A DNA stretch of 64,000 nt, taken from Sinobacterium norvegicum. GTDB lineage: Bacteria; Pseudomonadota; Gammaproteobacteria; Pseudomonadales; Sinobacteriaceae. The stretch's first letter is position 1. Each line of letters opens with the position of its first letter. The stretch spans positions 1,364,001 through 1,428,000 of the forward strand of contig NZ_CAKLPX010000001.1 of assembly GCF_923077115.1 (NCBI RefSeq), given 5' to 3'. Below the pieces are notes generated by a model that searched no databases, had not been told where the DNA came from, and saw only the letters and a list, made by a program, of their open reading frames with translations. Of this stretch, positions 40,066 to 48,769 are shown in pieces. Both the position numbers and the translations under genes were made by a program.

Positions 40066-42380
40066 TAAAAATCCCTCCGCAAACTCGCTCTTAATGCCTT
40101 GGCCATTTCGGCGGCATCTTTATACCGTTTATCTGGATTTTTATGCATCGCCTTATTGGTAATACGTGTTGCACTAGGCGGCAGCTCTGGTTTAATTATT
40201 TTTATGGCGTCAAACTTACCGCTGACGACTTGGTAGGCAATATTGGCAATGCCTTCGCCGTTAAACGGCGTTTGGCCTGTGAGCAATTGATACAGCGTCA
40301 CCCCCAAACTAAAGACATCACAACGAGCATCTAATGGCAGCCCTTTTAATTGCTCTGGCGACATATACAGCGGGCTACCCATAATTTCACCGGTACGTGT
40401 TCTCGAATCATCGGTTAACCGCGCAATACCAAAATCCGTTAGTTTGCAGGTGTTAGTCTCTGGGTTAAACATAATATTATGTGGCTTCACATCGCGGTGA
40501 ATAATCTGCTTACTGTGTGCATAATCCAAGGCATCGGCCACCTGAATACACAAATTATAAACCAGCTCTGGCGGCAGCAAACGATTGCTCTGACAGAAAT
40601 GTTTCAGTGGCTCACCTTCAATAAAATCCATGGCAATAAAGGCTAAATGACGCTCTTCACCCATATCAAATATTTTAACAATGTTAGGGTGATCCAAACG
40701 CCCTACGGCTTTTGCTTCTTGAAAGAATCGCTGCTTAAAGGCCTCGACACTGTCCTCAGGTAACTGCTGATAATCCAGTGTTTTAATCGCTACTTTGCGC
40801 GATATTTTCGGGTCTTTGCCCAAATACACCACTCCCATAGCACCGCGACCCAATTCTTTAATCACATTGTAGCGGCCCAATTGACTCACTATTTTTCGCG
40901 AAGACGCCGGAATTAATACCGTTGCATCATCATCCGTAGTCAATACTCTCGTCTCAGATAATGGCTGTAGCTGGCTCAGTTGCTCTTTAACATCTTTGTA
41001 GCCGCGTTTATTTTTATGCAGAAAAGTCAACGCGGCCAGCGCCCCTTGCCGATCCATCTCCGCCTGACTTCTCTGCGCCAACTGATAAATAAACTGCACA
41101 ATATCCGGCGTTAATAATCCGTTTTTCACTACAGCCAAAGACTCATCAAATCGTGATAATTGCTGTAACTCATTAGCATAACTCAAGGACTGTGCCGCCA
41201 ACTGGTGCTCTAACTGACGATATGGCGTTGTTAAAATACGCTCTGAAAAATAGAGTAATATTGTTGCCGGAATCAGTATATAAAGACTGCTTAGGGGCAG
41301 CCATACCTGCTCAAACATGGCAAAACCTATTTGCACCGCAAGACTCACAAGCAAAAACAGACCGCCAACTAAGACAACATAACCGGACCGGCAGAAATAA
41401 CACACCGACAAAAACACCAACACGGTCAGCATAATCGTAAGCAGTGTGTATGTTAGCTCCGCGGTCGATGTGGTGAGATAATGTTCTCGTTCAAGACTGA
41501 TATATTCTTCGATAAAAGCAGCAATAGATTCGCCGTCACCGATCAATAATATTTTATTGGCCGCATTTTCGGGAAGATTGACATCGCTGACAAGCCTCGT
41601 GTAATCAACCGCAAGCAAAGGCGTCATGCTGCCGTTAAAACTCGCCGCGTACTGCTTGCCCTCAACACTAAGCCGTCCCTTATTATCGCGAACAAACAAC
41701 GATTTTTTATCCACCGCCTGCGTTAACAAATTAAACGCTGCCGATAGCTGCTGCTGTTCAACATCGGCCAAAATAATATCCCGAGACAGCGGCGATAAAT
41801 GAACATCTTGTAGCGCCGATGTCAGCCCGACTAATAAGCGATCATAAAAGGCAGCGGAAGAAGCCTGTTTCAATTGATCGTCAATTTCACCGGGATAAAA
41901 ATCATGCTGATATTCGTATGCCCAACCGGATAACCAGCGATAACGATCAAAAAAATCAGTAATCGTCGGCTGATTTAAGGGGAATACAGCGTTATACCAA
42001 CCCAGTTGTTCGCGATAGGTACTCATTAACGGGCTGTAAACTTTATTCGGGGTCAGTGTCGAGGCGATATACACACCTTTTAGTCGTGCCCCTTCAAATA
42101 CTTGTAACTCATCAATTAACGCGGCCGCATTTAAGCCGCCGGTGTTGATTTGCTCAATCTGCTCACTGTTTAAGATGCGAATAATAAAGCGATTTTCTAT
42201 TTCGCCTTGGCTTATTGGCTGTTGTAATTGATCAATAATCAGCCGATCAAACCAGCCAACGGCAGTGCCGTCAGGCTGAAACAAAGTAGTCAGACAGTAA
42301 AGAGTCAGCCCGATGATTAACGTATACACATTAACCAGGCTACGAAGCAATACATAAGGGGATAAACGGCTTTTAATCAT
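40065..42380 (-). CDS. CHASE2-type sensor serine/threonine protein kinase
   Basis: 771 residues. An N-terminal membrane helix (about 15-32) leads to an extracytoplasmic region with CHASE2 character (FDRLIIDQLQQP, then a segment on exploding-time style strands) and three further helices at about 310-390. A helical linker follows, then a Hanks-type kinase domain from about 495 (LGRGAMGVVYLG, VAIK, IIHRDVKPHNIMF, DFG, MSPEQ) to the end. It probably senses an outside or membrane signal. It heads the operon with PP2C and FHA. No substrate is nearby. Confidence 0.9.
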   Translation of the reverse strand: MIKSRLSPYVLLRSLVNVYTLIIGLTLYCLTTLFQPDGTAVGWFDRLIIDQLQQPISQGEIENRFIIRILNSEQIEQINTGGLNAAALIDELQVFEGARLKGVYIASTLTPNKVYSPLMSTYREQLGWYNAVFPLNQPTITDFFDRYRWLSGWAYEYQHDFYPGEIDDQLKQASSAAFYDRLLVGLTSALQDVHLSPLSRDIILADVEQQQLSAAFNLLTQAVDKKSLFVRDNKGRLSVEGKQYAASFNGSMTPLLAVDYTRLVSDVNLPENAANKILLIGDGESIAAFIEEYISLEREHYLTTSTAELTYTLLTIMLTVLVFLSVCYFCRSGYVVLVGGLFLLVSLAVQIGFAMFEQVWLPLSSLYILIPATILLYFSERILTTPYRQLEHQLAAQSLSYANELQQLSRFDESLAVVKNGLLTPDIVQFIYQLAQRSQAEMDRQGALAALTFLHKNKRGYKDVKEQLSQLQPLSETRVLTTDDDATVLIPASSRKIVSQLGRYNVIKELGRGAMGVVYLGKDPKISRKVAIKTLDYQQLPEDSVEAFKQRFFQEAKAVGRLDHPNIVKIFDMGEERHLAFIAMDFIEGEPLKHFCQSNRLLPPELVYNLCIQVADALDYAHSKQIIHRDVKPHNIMFNPETNTCKLTDFGIARLTDDSRTRTGEIMGSPLYMSPEQLKGLPLDARCDVFSLGVTLYQLLTGQTPFNGEGIANIAYQVVSGKFDAIKIIKPELPPSATRITNKAMHKNPDKRYKDAAEMAKALRASLRRDF

Positions 42381-42491
42381 CTATGAAAACTACATCAAGG
42401 CGATGTTAATTGACTGCACAGCCATCACAGTTTTAGAGATAATATCTTTATATTTAGGGTCAGAGTAAAAACTCAATCACTCCAAATCAGC

Positions 42492-42583
42492 CGCCAACAC
42501 CATCGCAGAGGCATCGTCAGCATGGACGCTGACGCTGAGCCTACAGGGAGGTATTCACGGCGTGCTAGGCGATGGTGTTGGCC
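42492..42583 (+). repeat. Family A structured repeat, copy A6
   Basis: Terminal arms GCCAACACCATCGC and GCGATGGTGTTGGC pair perfectly over 14 bp; internal GTCAGC/GCTGAC hairpin; GAGCCTACAGGGA box. This is the best-preserved copy. It fills most of the 318-bp gap between the kinase and bhcD. Confidence 0.92.
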
Positions 42584-42643
42584 GCGGCGTGATTCTCCCG
42601 AAGCACTCCCCTTTTACCACCACCTTTTCCCCAATCGCCAAAA

Positions 42644-42679
42644 CAAAAAAAGCCGAACCCCTTTCGGGCGTTCGGCTCA
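42644..42679 (-). terminator. Intrinsic terminator of the bhcABCD operon
   Basis: On the minus strand AGCCGAACGCCC pairs with GGGTTCGGCT, followed by T7. It is 20 nt past the bhcD stop. Confidence 0.9.
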
Positions 42680-42698
42680 GGATAAATAAAGCAGTACG

Positions 42699-43688
42699 CT
42701 AGAGCGCGATCGAGGTAGCTAACCCCTGCTCTACAGCTAATTCTACCGCCGTTGAGGCGACTGCCAAATCCTGCAAACCTACGCCTGTACCATCGAACAA
42801 GGTGATTTCCTCGGCGAAATTTCTACCGCCATGGTCACCGTTGATCACATCGCCCAGGGGCGTGATGTCTTTGTGGGCGACCAAGCCCTCGACCACCGCA
42901 TGCTGCGCCTCGCCGATACTGACGGATTGCGCCACCTCGTCGGTATACACCGTGGCGGTGGAGAACAAGGCGCTGTCGACCTCTTGCTTGCCGCGGGTAT
43001 CGGTGCCCATGCAGGCGATGTGGGTGCCGGGGCGAATCCAGTCGTTGAGCAACAAGGCCTCCTTGGCCGAGGTGATGGTAATGATCACATCGGACTGCGC
43101 CGCCACTTCTTCGCGCTCTAACGACTCGAAGGGCAGGCCGAGATCGGCGGCCACGGCCGCCAAGCTCGCTAGCCGCTCGGGTGACTTATTCCACGCCACT
43201 ATTTTCTCAAACTGGCGTTGTTCAACCGCGGCGCGCAGCTGAAAACTGGCCTGGTGGCCGGCGCCGATAATACCTAACACCTTGGCATCCTGACGGGCCA
43301 GATGGGCAATCGATACCGCACTCGAGGCGGCGGTGCGCACGGCGGTCAAATAGTTGCCGCCTACCAACGCCGTTAGTTTTCCGGTGTCGGGGTCGAACAA
43401 AAAGATGGTCGACTGATGATTGGTCAAACCCTGGTCCGCATTGCCCGGCCAGTAGCCGCCGGACTTTACCCCCAGCGCCATACCGGCGCGGTCGAAGCCG
43501 GATTTGAAACCGTAGAGGGCATCGGCATAGCCGATGGCCTCGCGGATCACGGGGAAGTTGTAGGCGTCGCCCCGGGCCATGGCGGCGAAGACGCTTTCGA
43601 CGGCGGTAAAGGCCGAGGGCCTGTCGATGACTTGCTGACAGACGGCCTCTGGCACGATGACCAGGCCTGCTTGATTGTTAGTAGACAT
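42699..43688 (-). CDS. bhcD: Iminosuccinate reductase (ornithine cyclodeaminase/mu-crystallin family)
   Basis: 329 residues from the ATG at 43688 (AAGGGG 8 nt upstream); an upstream ATG adds 36 unlikely residues overlapping bhcC. The NAD(P) site is GIIGAG at 139-144, and TAVRTAA (R118) fits the substrate carboxylate contact. In the beta-hydroxyaspartate cycle this enzyme reduces iminosuccinate to L-aspartate, regenerating the amino donor for BhcA. Sequence alone would say only ornithine cyclodeaminase family; the assignment rests on the complete bhc context. Confidence 0.9.
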   Translation of the reverse strand: MSTNNQAGLVIVPEAVCQQVIDRPSAFTAVESVFAAMARGDAYNFPVIREAIGYADALYGFKSGFDRAGMALGVKSGGYWPGNADQGLTNHQSTIFLFDPDTGKLTALVGGNYLTAVRTAASSAVSIAHLARQDAKVLGIIGAGHQASFQLRAAVEQRQFEKIVAWNKSPERLASLAAVAADLGLPFESLEREEVAAQSDVIITITSAKEALLLNDWIRPGTHIACMGTDTRGKQEVDSALFSTATVYTDEVAQSVSIGEAQHAVVEGLVAHKDITPLGDVINGDHGGRNFAEEITLFDGTGVGLQDLAVASTAVELAVEQGLATSIAL

Positions 43689-43698
43689 GATTATCCCC

Positions 43699-44853
43699 TT
43701 AAAAAGCCTTACCGCGGGCCGATACCGGCCAGATTTGCTCGACCTTGCCGCCGCGAACGCCGATGTACCAATCGTGTACATTACAGGTGGGGTCACAGTG
43801 ACCGGGCACTAATTTGAGTTTGTCATTAACCTGTAAAACGCCATCGGGGTCGCTGATCACGCCGTGCTCGTCGGAGCATTTGACGTACTCGACATCATCG
43901 CGACCATAGATGTATGGCAGGCCACTGTCGAGGGACTGTACTTTTAAGCCGGCATCACAGATCGCCTTGTCGGCCTTGGTATGACTCATGACCGAGGTGA
44001 GGATGAACAGTGAGTTTTCAAATTCTGAAATGCGCTGACCGTCCTCATCGTGAATGGTCTGATAGTCGGCATCCATAAAGGCGTAGGAGCCACACTGCAA
44101 CTCGTTGAACACGCCAGACTGGCCTTCAAAATAATAGCTACCGGTGCCGCCGCCGCCGACGATGTCACACTCAAGACCCTGCGCCGCTAACATCTCAATG
44201 GTGGTGCGCACCATGTCGATGGCGATGCCGGTCTTCTCTTTGCGCTCGCTGTAGCTTTCCAGATGTTGCATCGCCCCCTGGTAGGCTTGAATACCGGCAA
44301 ACTTCAACCCCGGCGCCGCCGCAATCGCCAGTGCGATATCAACAACGGGCTGACCGGCCACCACACCACAGCGGCCGGCACCGCAGTCGATCTCAACCAA
44401 ACACTCGATCTCGGTGCCGTGCTTTACCGCCGCTGCGGATAAGTCGGCCACGTTGGCCAGATCGTCGACACAACAGATGGTGCGGGCACCCAAGTTTGGC
44501 ATGCGCGCCAAGCGGTCGATTTTTAGTGGGTCACGCACCTGGTTTGAAACCAATACATCTTTGATGCCGCCGCGGGCAAACACCTCCGCCTCGCTCACCT
44601 TCTGACAGCAGACACCGCAGCTGTCGCCGAGCTCTTCCTGCAGCTTGGCAATATCGACAGACTTATGCATCTTGCCGTGTACCCGGTGACGAACACCGGC
44701 GTCACGGGCGTAGTCGCCCATGGTCTTAATGTTTTTTTCTAACGCATCTAAATCCAGAATCAGACAAGGGGTCTGAATATCCGCCTCATCCATGCCGATG
44801 GCGGCGGGAATATCATAGCCCACTTCATATTTACTCAGGTCAATCGTGCTCAT
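43699..44853 (-). CDS. bhcC: Beta-hydroxyaspartate aldolase (D-threonine aldolase/DSD1 fold)
   Basis: 384 residues from the ATG at 44853; an upstream start would translate an AT-rich KKFKKFKK track and is rejected. It has a fold-III PLP barrel with RVHGKMHK near residues 57-64 (K61 the likely Schiff-base lysine), GGGGTGSYYFE for the phosphate, and a C-terminal PGHCDPTCNVHD metal site. It joins glycine and glyoxylate to (2R,3S)-beta-hydroxyaspartate. The gene is 10 bp before bhcD. Confidence 0.92.
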   Translation of the reverse strand: MSTIDLSKYEVGYDIPAAIGMDEADIQTPCLILDLDALEKNIKTMGDYARDAGVRHRVHGKMHKSVDIAKLQEELGDSCGVCCQKVSEAEVFARGGIKDVLVSNQVRDPLKIDRLARMPNLGARTICCVDDLANVADLSAAAVKHGTEIECLVEIDCGAGRCGVVAGQPVVDIALAIAAAPGLKFAGIQAYQGAMQHLESYSERKEKTGIAIDMVRTTIEMLAAQGLECDIVGGGGTGSYYFEGQSGVFNELQCGSYAFMDADYQTIHDEDGQRISEFENSLFILTSVMSHTKADKAICDAGLKVQSLDSGLPYIYGRDDVEYVKCSDEHGVISDPDGVLQVNDKLKLVPGHCDPTCNVHDWYIGVRGGKVEQIWPVSARGKAF

Positions 44854-44912
44854 GGTGTTATCTCCATCTATATTTTTTTTAAATTTTTTAAATTTTTTAA
44901 ATTCGGAATTTT

Positions 44913-45887
44913 TTATGCGTCGTTTAGCCACGGTAGGCTGTCCAAATCGACGTTACCACCCGTAATAATGATGCCGACACGCTTTCCCTTAAAAATTTCG
45001 GGGTTCTTTATAACGGTCGCTAACGGGACGGCGCTGCTGGGCTCCATCACAATCTTCATGCGCTTCCAGATCAGCTTCATGGCATCGACGATCTCGTCTT
45101 CCGTCGCCGTCAAGATGTCGGTGACATGGTGGCTGACGAAGTGCCAGGTCAAATCCTTCAGTGGCACTTTTAAGCCATCGGCAATAGTGTCGGGTGCATC
45201 GTCGGCAATGATGTGGCCGGCCTTGAACGAGCGGGCAGCATCGTCGGCATTGAGCGGCTCTGCGGCGTAGATCTTAATATCGGGGGCGATATTCGACAGC
45301 GCCAAACAGGTGCCAGAAATCATGCCGCCGCCACCGATGGGGGCGATTACCGCATCGAGGTTATCGACCTGCTCGTTGAGCTCCATCGAGCAGGTCGCCT
45401 GCCCTGCAATCACCCGCGGGTCGTTGTAGGGGTGGACAAACTCGGCGCCAGACTCGGCCACGACCTGGGCAAAGGTCTCCTCGCGGGAACTGGTCGAGGG
45501 CTCACACTCGACGATGACACCGCCGTAGCCCTTAACCGCATCTTTCTTTGCCTGTGGCGCCGTGCGTGGCATGACCACGGTAACCGGAATACCCCGGCGA
45601 CCGGCGGCGTAGGACAACGACAGGGCATGATTGCCCGAGGAGTGTGTTGCCACCCCTTTTTCGGCCATCTCTTCGCTGAGACCAAAGACCGCATTCGAGG
45701 CGCCGCGTACCTTGAAGGCACCGGCTTTTTGAAAGTTTTCACACTTAAAGAACAATTCAGCACCGGTAAGCTCATTGAAAAAGCTCGAGGTTAATACCGG
45801 CGTGCGATGGACATGGGGGGCAATGCGTTCTTTTGCCGCCAGCACATCATCAAATGTCGGGATGTACAAAGAAGGGGTATCGCTCAT
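44913..45887 (-). CDS. bhcB: Beta-hydroxyaspartate dehydratase (threonine dehydratase family)
   Basis: 324 residues, fold-II PLP enzyme. K59 in the KAGAFKVRGA motif binds PLP; SSGNHALSLSYA and the GGGGMISG phosphate loop follow. It removes water from beta-hydroxyaspartate to give iminosuccinate. AGGAG lies 7 nt upstream of the ATG. Alone it would be called a serine/threonine dehydratase; position between bhcA and bhcC decides the name. The A/T-rich gap (44854-44912) to bhcC contains three 10-bp AAATTTTTTA-type repeats. Confidence 0.92.
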   Translation of the reverse strand: MSDTPSLYIPTFDDVLAAKERIAPHVHRTPVLTSSFFNELTGAELFFKCENFQKAGAFKVRGASNAVFGLSEEMAEKGVATHSSGNHALSLSYAAGRRGIPVTVVMPRTAPQAKKDAVKGYGGVIVECEPSTSSREETFAQVVAESGAEFVHPYNDPRVIAGQATCSMELNEQVDNLDAVIAPIGGGGMISGTCLALSNIAPDIKIYAAEPLNADDAARSFKAGHIIADDAPDTIADGLKVPLKDLTWHFVSHHVTDILTATEDEIVDAMKLIWKRMKIVMEPSSAVPLATVIKNPEIFKGKRVGIIITGGNVDLDSLPWLNDA

Positions 45888-45908
45888 AACAGTCTCCTGG
45901 TATCTGAC

Positions 45909-47087
45909 TTATGCCGAGGCGGTGGTGGTCGAACGGTAATATTCCTGCGCCGCCGCCACGCCGACACCCAACTCGATCGGGTAATCAAGGTCTTTCATCG
46001 CCATCTCAATGGTGGCGATGCCGGATAGCGCCAATACCTCAGACAACATACCGAGGTGACCGATACGGAAGGCCTTGCCGGCCATCTCGCCGAGGCCAAC
46101 ACCGAACGACACGCCGTATTTATTGAAGGCATGGTTGGTGAGCTCATCGCTGTTGAAACCCTCGGGCACATAGATGGCGCTGACCGAGTCTGAATACAAA
46201 TCCGCGGACTCGGCACACAGGCGTAAACCCCATGCGGCGACAGCTACACGCACACCTTCGGCGATTCTAAAGTGGCGGGCAAAGACGTTCTCCAGCCCCT
46301 CTTCAAACAACATGTCGAGGCTGGCACGCAGGCCGCTGATCAGTTGAATCGGTGGCGTATAGGGGTAACCGCCATTGTTATTGGCCGTGCCCATATCGCG
46401 GAAATCGAAGTAACAGCGGTTGCAGCGGGCGGTTTCCATCGAGGCCAACGCCTTCTGGCTGGCGGCGACGATGGCCATGCCGGTGGCCAACATAAAGCCT
46501 TTCTGTGAGCCGGATACCGCCAGATCAACGCCCCAGGCATCCATCTGGAAATCCATGCTGGCCAGGGAACTGACGCAATCGACATACAGCATTGCCGGGT
46601 GTGAGCTGCCGTCGATGGCGGTGCGCACGGCGGCGATATCACTCAATACGCCGGTGGCGGTTTCATTGTGGGTGGCGAAGACGGCCTTGATGGTATGGCC
46701 AGCATCCACCGCCAGGCGCGCGGCAAAACGGTCCGCCGGTGCGCCGGTGCCCCAGTCACACTCAATCACCTCAACATCGAGGCCGTGGCGCTGACAGAGG
46801 TCGATCCAGCGGTGGGAAAACATGCCGTAGCGGGCGATCAGTACCTTGTCGCCGGTTGACAGGGTATTGGTAATCGAGGCTTCCCAGCCACCGGTACCAC
46901 TGCCGGGGAAGATAAATACCTGGCCGTCATCGGTCTTGAACACCTGCTTCAAATCTTGCAGCAGCGGCTGCAGCGAGTCGGCAAAGTCCGGGGCACGGTG
47001 ATCCGAGGTCTGCACATTCATCGCCGCTCGTAGGCGGTCAGGGATGTTGGTCGGTCCTGGAATAAACACGGGGTTTTGTTGACGCAT
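45909..47087 (-). CDS. bhcA: L-aspartate:glyoxylate aminotransferase
   Basis: 392 residues, class V PLP aminotransferase. PLP lysine K196 is in VSGSQKGFML. The sequence closely follows characterised BhcA: FIPGPTNIP, FPGSGTGGWEASITNTL, GMFSHRWIDLCQRHGLDV, THNETATGVLSDIAAVR, GLENVFARH, and the tail GVAAAQEYYRSTT. It converts glyoxylate to glycine with aspartate as donor, giving oxaloacetate. First gene of the bhcABCD operon; divergent from the IclR regulator. AGGAGC is close upstream of the start. Confidence 0.95.
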   Translation of the reverse strand: MRQQNPVFIPGPTNIPDRLRAAMNVQTSDHRAPDFADSLQPLLQDLKQVFKTDDGQVFIFPGSGTGGWEASITNTLSTGDKVLIARYGMFSHRWIDLCQRHGLDVEVIECDWGTGAPADRFAARLAVDAGHTIKAVFATHNETATGVLSDIAAVRTAIDGSSHPAMLYVDCVSSLASMDFQMDAWGVDLAVSGSQKGFMLATGMAIVAASQKALASMETARCNRCYFDFRDMGTANNNGGYPYTPPIQLISGLRASLDMLFEEGLENVFARHFRIAEGVRVAVAAWGLRLCAESADLYSDSVSAIYVPEGFNSDELTNHAFNKYGVSFGVGLGEMAGKAFRIGHLGMLSEVLALSGIATIEMAMKDLDYPIELGVGVAAAQEYYRSTTTASA

Positions 47088-47107
47088 GATCGGCTCCTAA
47101 TTTTTAT

Positions 47108-47129
47108 GATGGAACCGAGTATATCCATC
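47108..47129. promoter_or_regulatory. Inverted repeat GATGGA-N10-TCCATC upstream of bhcA
   Basis: Perfect 6+6 inverted repeat 21-42 bp upstream of bhcA. It could be an additional regulator site or a leader hairpin. Confidence 0.35.
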
Positions 47130-47151
47130 AGAATTCTTTTTACAACTATTT

Positions 47152-47166
47152 TGGAAAACTATTCCA
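47152..47166. promoter_or_regulatory. BhcR operator candidate 1 (TGGAA-AACTA-TTCCA)
   Basis: Perfect 5+5 palindrome with a 5-nt spacer in the bhcA-bhcR divergent region, 65 bp upstream of bhcA. A near copy is at 47239-47253. Confidence 0.6.
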
Positions 47167-47238
47167 TTTTAATTAATTAATAAGCAAATGCTGCCTTAAT
47201 ACCTTTTAAACACTGATATTGACATTGAGCGAAGTTAA

Positions 47239-47253
47239 TGGAATTCTATTTCA
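47239..47253. promoter_or_regulatory. BhcR operator candidate 2 (TGGAA-TTCTA-TTTCA)
   Basis: Same 15-bp layout as 47152-47166 with one mismatch in the right arm, 56 bp upstream of bhcR. A pair of such sites 87 bp apart fits IclR tetramer binding. Confidence 0.55.
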
Positions 47254-47308
47254 AATTAATTCAAAACCAGCCTCAAACATTGAGGCCCAGGATGATAGGA
47301 CTGCTACC

Positions 47309-48160
47309 ATGTCAGACGATACCCCCAAGAAAAGACCGCGCGGCCGACCCAAGTCATCAGCCAGCGAGCTGCCTGGCGCACCTATCCAAGCGCTGGATCG
47401 GGGCATCAACCTGCTGATCACACTGGCAAAAGAAGACCAGGTCAGCCTCTCTGATCTGGCCTTAAGTGTCGGCATGCCACCCTCTACCGCCCACCGCATG
47501 CTGGGCACCTTGGAGAAGCACGGCTTTGTCGAACTCGATGCCGCCAGCCAACACTGGTCGATCGGTGTGGAGGCCTTTCGGGTCGGCAACAGCTATCTGC
47601 GCCGCACCAATCTGGTCGACTCGGCCCGCCCCTTTATGCGCTATTTAACCGAGCAAACCGGTGAGACTGCCAACCTGGCCATTGCCGATCAGGGCGACGT
47701 GGTCTTCGTCAGCCAGGTCGAATCACACAACCCCATTCGCGCCTTCTTTCGCTCCGGCACCCGCGGTTTTATGCATACATCAGGCATTGGCAAGGCATTG
47801 CTGGCCACCTTCCGTCGCGCCGAAGTCGAAAAGATTTTGCAGAAAAAAGGCTGCCCCGAATTCACCGAAAAAAGCATTACCTCGCCGACGGCACTGTTTG
47901 CCGATCTGGCACAGATCAAGCAGCGAGGCTGGGCGCTCGACGATGAGGAGCGCTACTCCGGTATGCGCTGTGTCGCCGCTCCGATTTACAACGCATTCTC
48001 TGAAGCCATCGCCGGCGTCTCTGTCTCGGGCCCCACGGTCCGCTTCCCCGATGACGCCATCGCCGAAATTGCCCCGATGGTGAAAAAAGCGGCACAGGAA
48101 ATCACCGAAAGCATCGGTGGTGTGGCGCCAGCATCAGACCCAGGAGGGGCCGCTGATTAA
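47309..48160 (+). CDS. bhcR: IclR-family regulator of the beta-hydroxyaspartate cycle
   Basis: 283 residues from the ATG at 47309 (AGGA 9 nt upstream); an in-frame ATG-like start 90 bp earlier falls over operator 2. A basic, AT-hook-like RPRGRPK leader is followed by the IclR HTH (VSLSDLALSVGMPPSTAHRMLGTLEKHGFVE) and the effector domain with the GKALLATF and GVSVSGPTVRF segments. It diverges from bhcA, as in characterised bhc loci, where BhcR responds to glyoxylate. Confidence 0.92.
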   Translation: MSDDTPKKRPRGRPKSSASELPGAPIQALDRGINLLITLAKEDQVSLSDLALSVGMPPSTAHRMLGTLEKHGFVELDAASQHWSIGVEAFRVGNSYLRRTNLVDSARPFMRYLTEQTGETANLAIADQGDVVFVSQVESHNPIRAFFRSGTRGFMHTSGIGKALLATFRRAEVEKILQKKGCPEFTEKSITSPTALFADLAQIKQRGWALDDEERYSGMRCVAAPIYNAFSEAIAGVSVSGPTVRFPDDAIAEIAPMVKKAAQEITESIGGVAPASDPGGAAD

Positions 48161-48205
48161 CGGCATGCAGAGCCGACCAAACACTTAATAAAAAGAGCTA
48201 AAACT

Positions 48206-48622
48206 ATGAAATCACGTAAGATTTTAACATTAGATGAAGCAAAGATTATCGCCCAAGCCGCCGAGGCCGAGGCGGTCAAACATGGCTGGGTAGTCACCAT
48301 CTGCGTCTGTGACGTCGGTGGCCATCCGATCCTGCTGTACCGCATGAAGGGGGCCACCCCGATGAGCGCCATGGTGGCACCGGAAAAAGCCCGCACCAGC
48401 GTGCTGGCCAGACGCCCGAGCAAGGTGTTTGAAGACATGATAAATCAGGGTCGCATGGCAGCCCTCGCCATGCCGGTAGTCACCCTCGAAGGCGGTGAAA
48501 TGGTCATCTATGAAGACGAGTGCATCGGCGCCGTCGGTGTCTCCGGCGTACAGGCCGGGCAAGACGCACAGATCTCCCGCGCCGGCGTCGTCGCCATCGG
48601 CGCCAGTTACGATTTCGCCTAG
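48206..48622 (+). CDS. GlcG/HbpS-like haem-degrading or glycolate-linked protein (DUF336)
   Basis: 138 residues with the DUF336 pattern: LTLDEAKIIAQAAEAEA, VTICVCDVGGHPILLYRMKGATPMSAMVAPEKARTSV, and an ending GAVGVSGVQAGQDAQISRAG. GlcG proteins lie in glycolate-utilisation operons. Position 45 bp after bhcR supports a link to glycolate or glyoxylate use. The biochemical role of the family is unsettled. Confidence 0.85.
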   Translation: MKSRKILTLDEAKIIAQAAEAEAVKHGWVVTICVCDVGGHPILLYRMKGATPMSAMVAPEKARTSVLARRPSKVFEDMINQGRMAALAMPVVTLEGGEMVIYEDECIGAVGVSGVQAGQDAQISRAGVVAIGASYDFA

Positions 48623-48769
48623 TCAGACGGACAAACAACCCACAGCGCGACTTTGATCGCGGCTGGCGATATCGCTACAATGACCGGGCGCGATGCGCCG
48701 ACAACCACGTATTAACGCTGGCCGTAAATAGCGGCCAGCCTACCCCAACAGCTTATTAGGAGCATCATC

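Noticed and set aside
17350-42600. CRISPR array as the explanation for the regularly recurring repeats
   Set aside because: Repeats are 57-98 nt, far apart, diverged and structured, with no short direct repeats and unique spacers, and no cas genes in view.
44854-44931. Lys/Phe-rich N-terminal extension of BhcC
   Set aside because: It translates AAATTTTTTA tandem repeats; family members start at the ATG at 44853, which has GGAG upstream.
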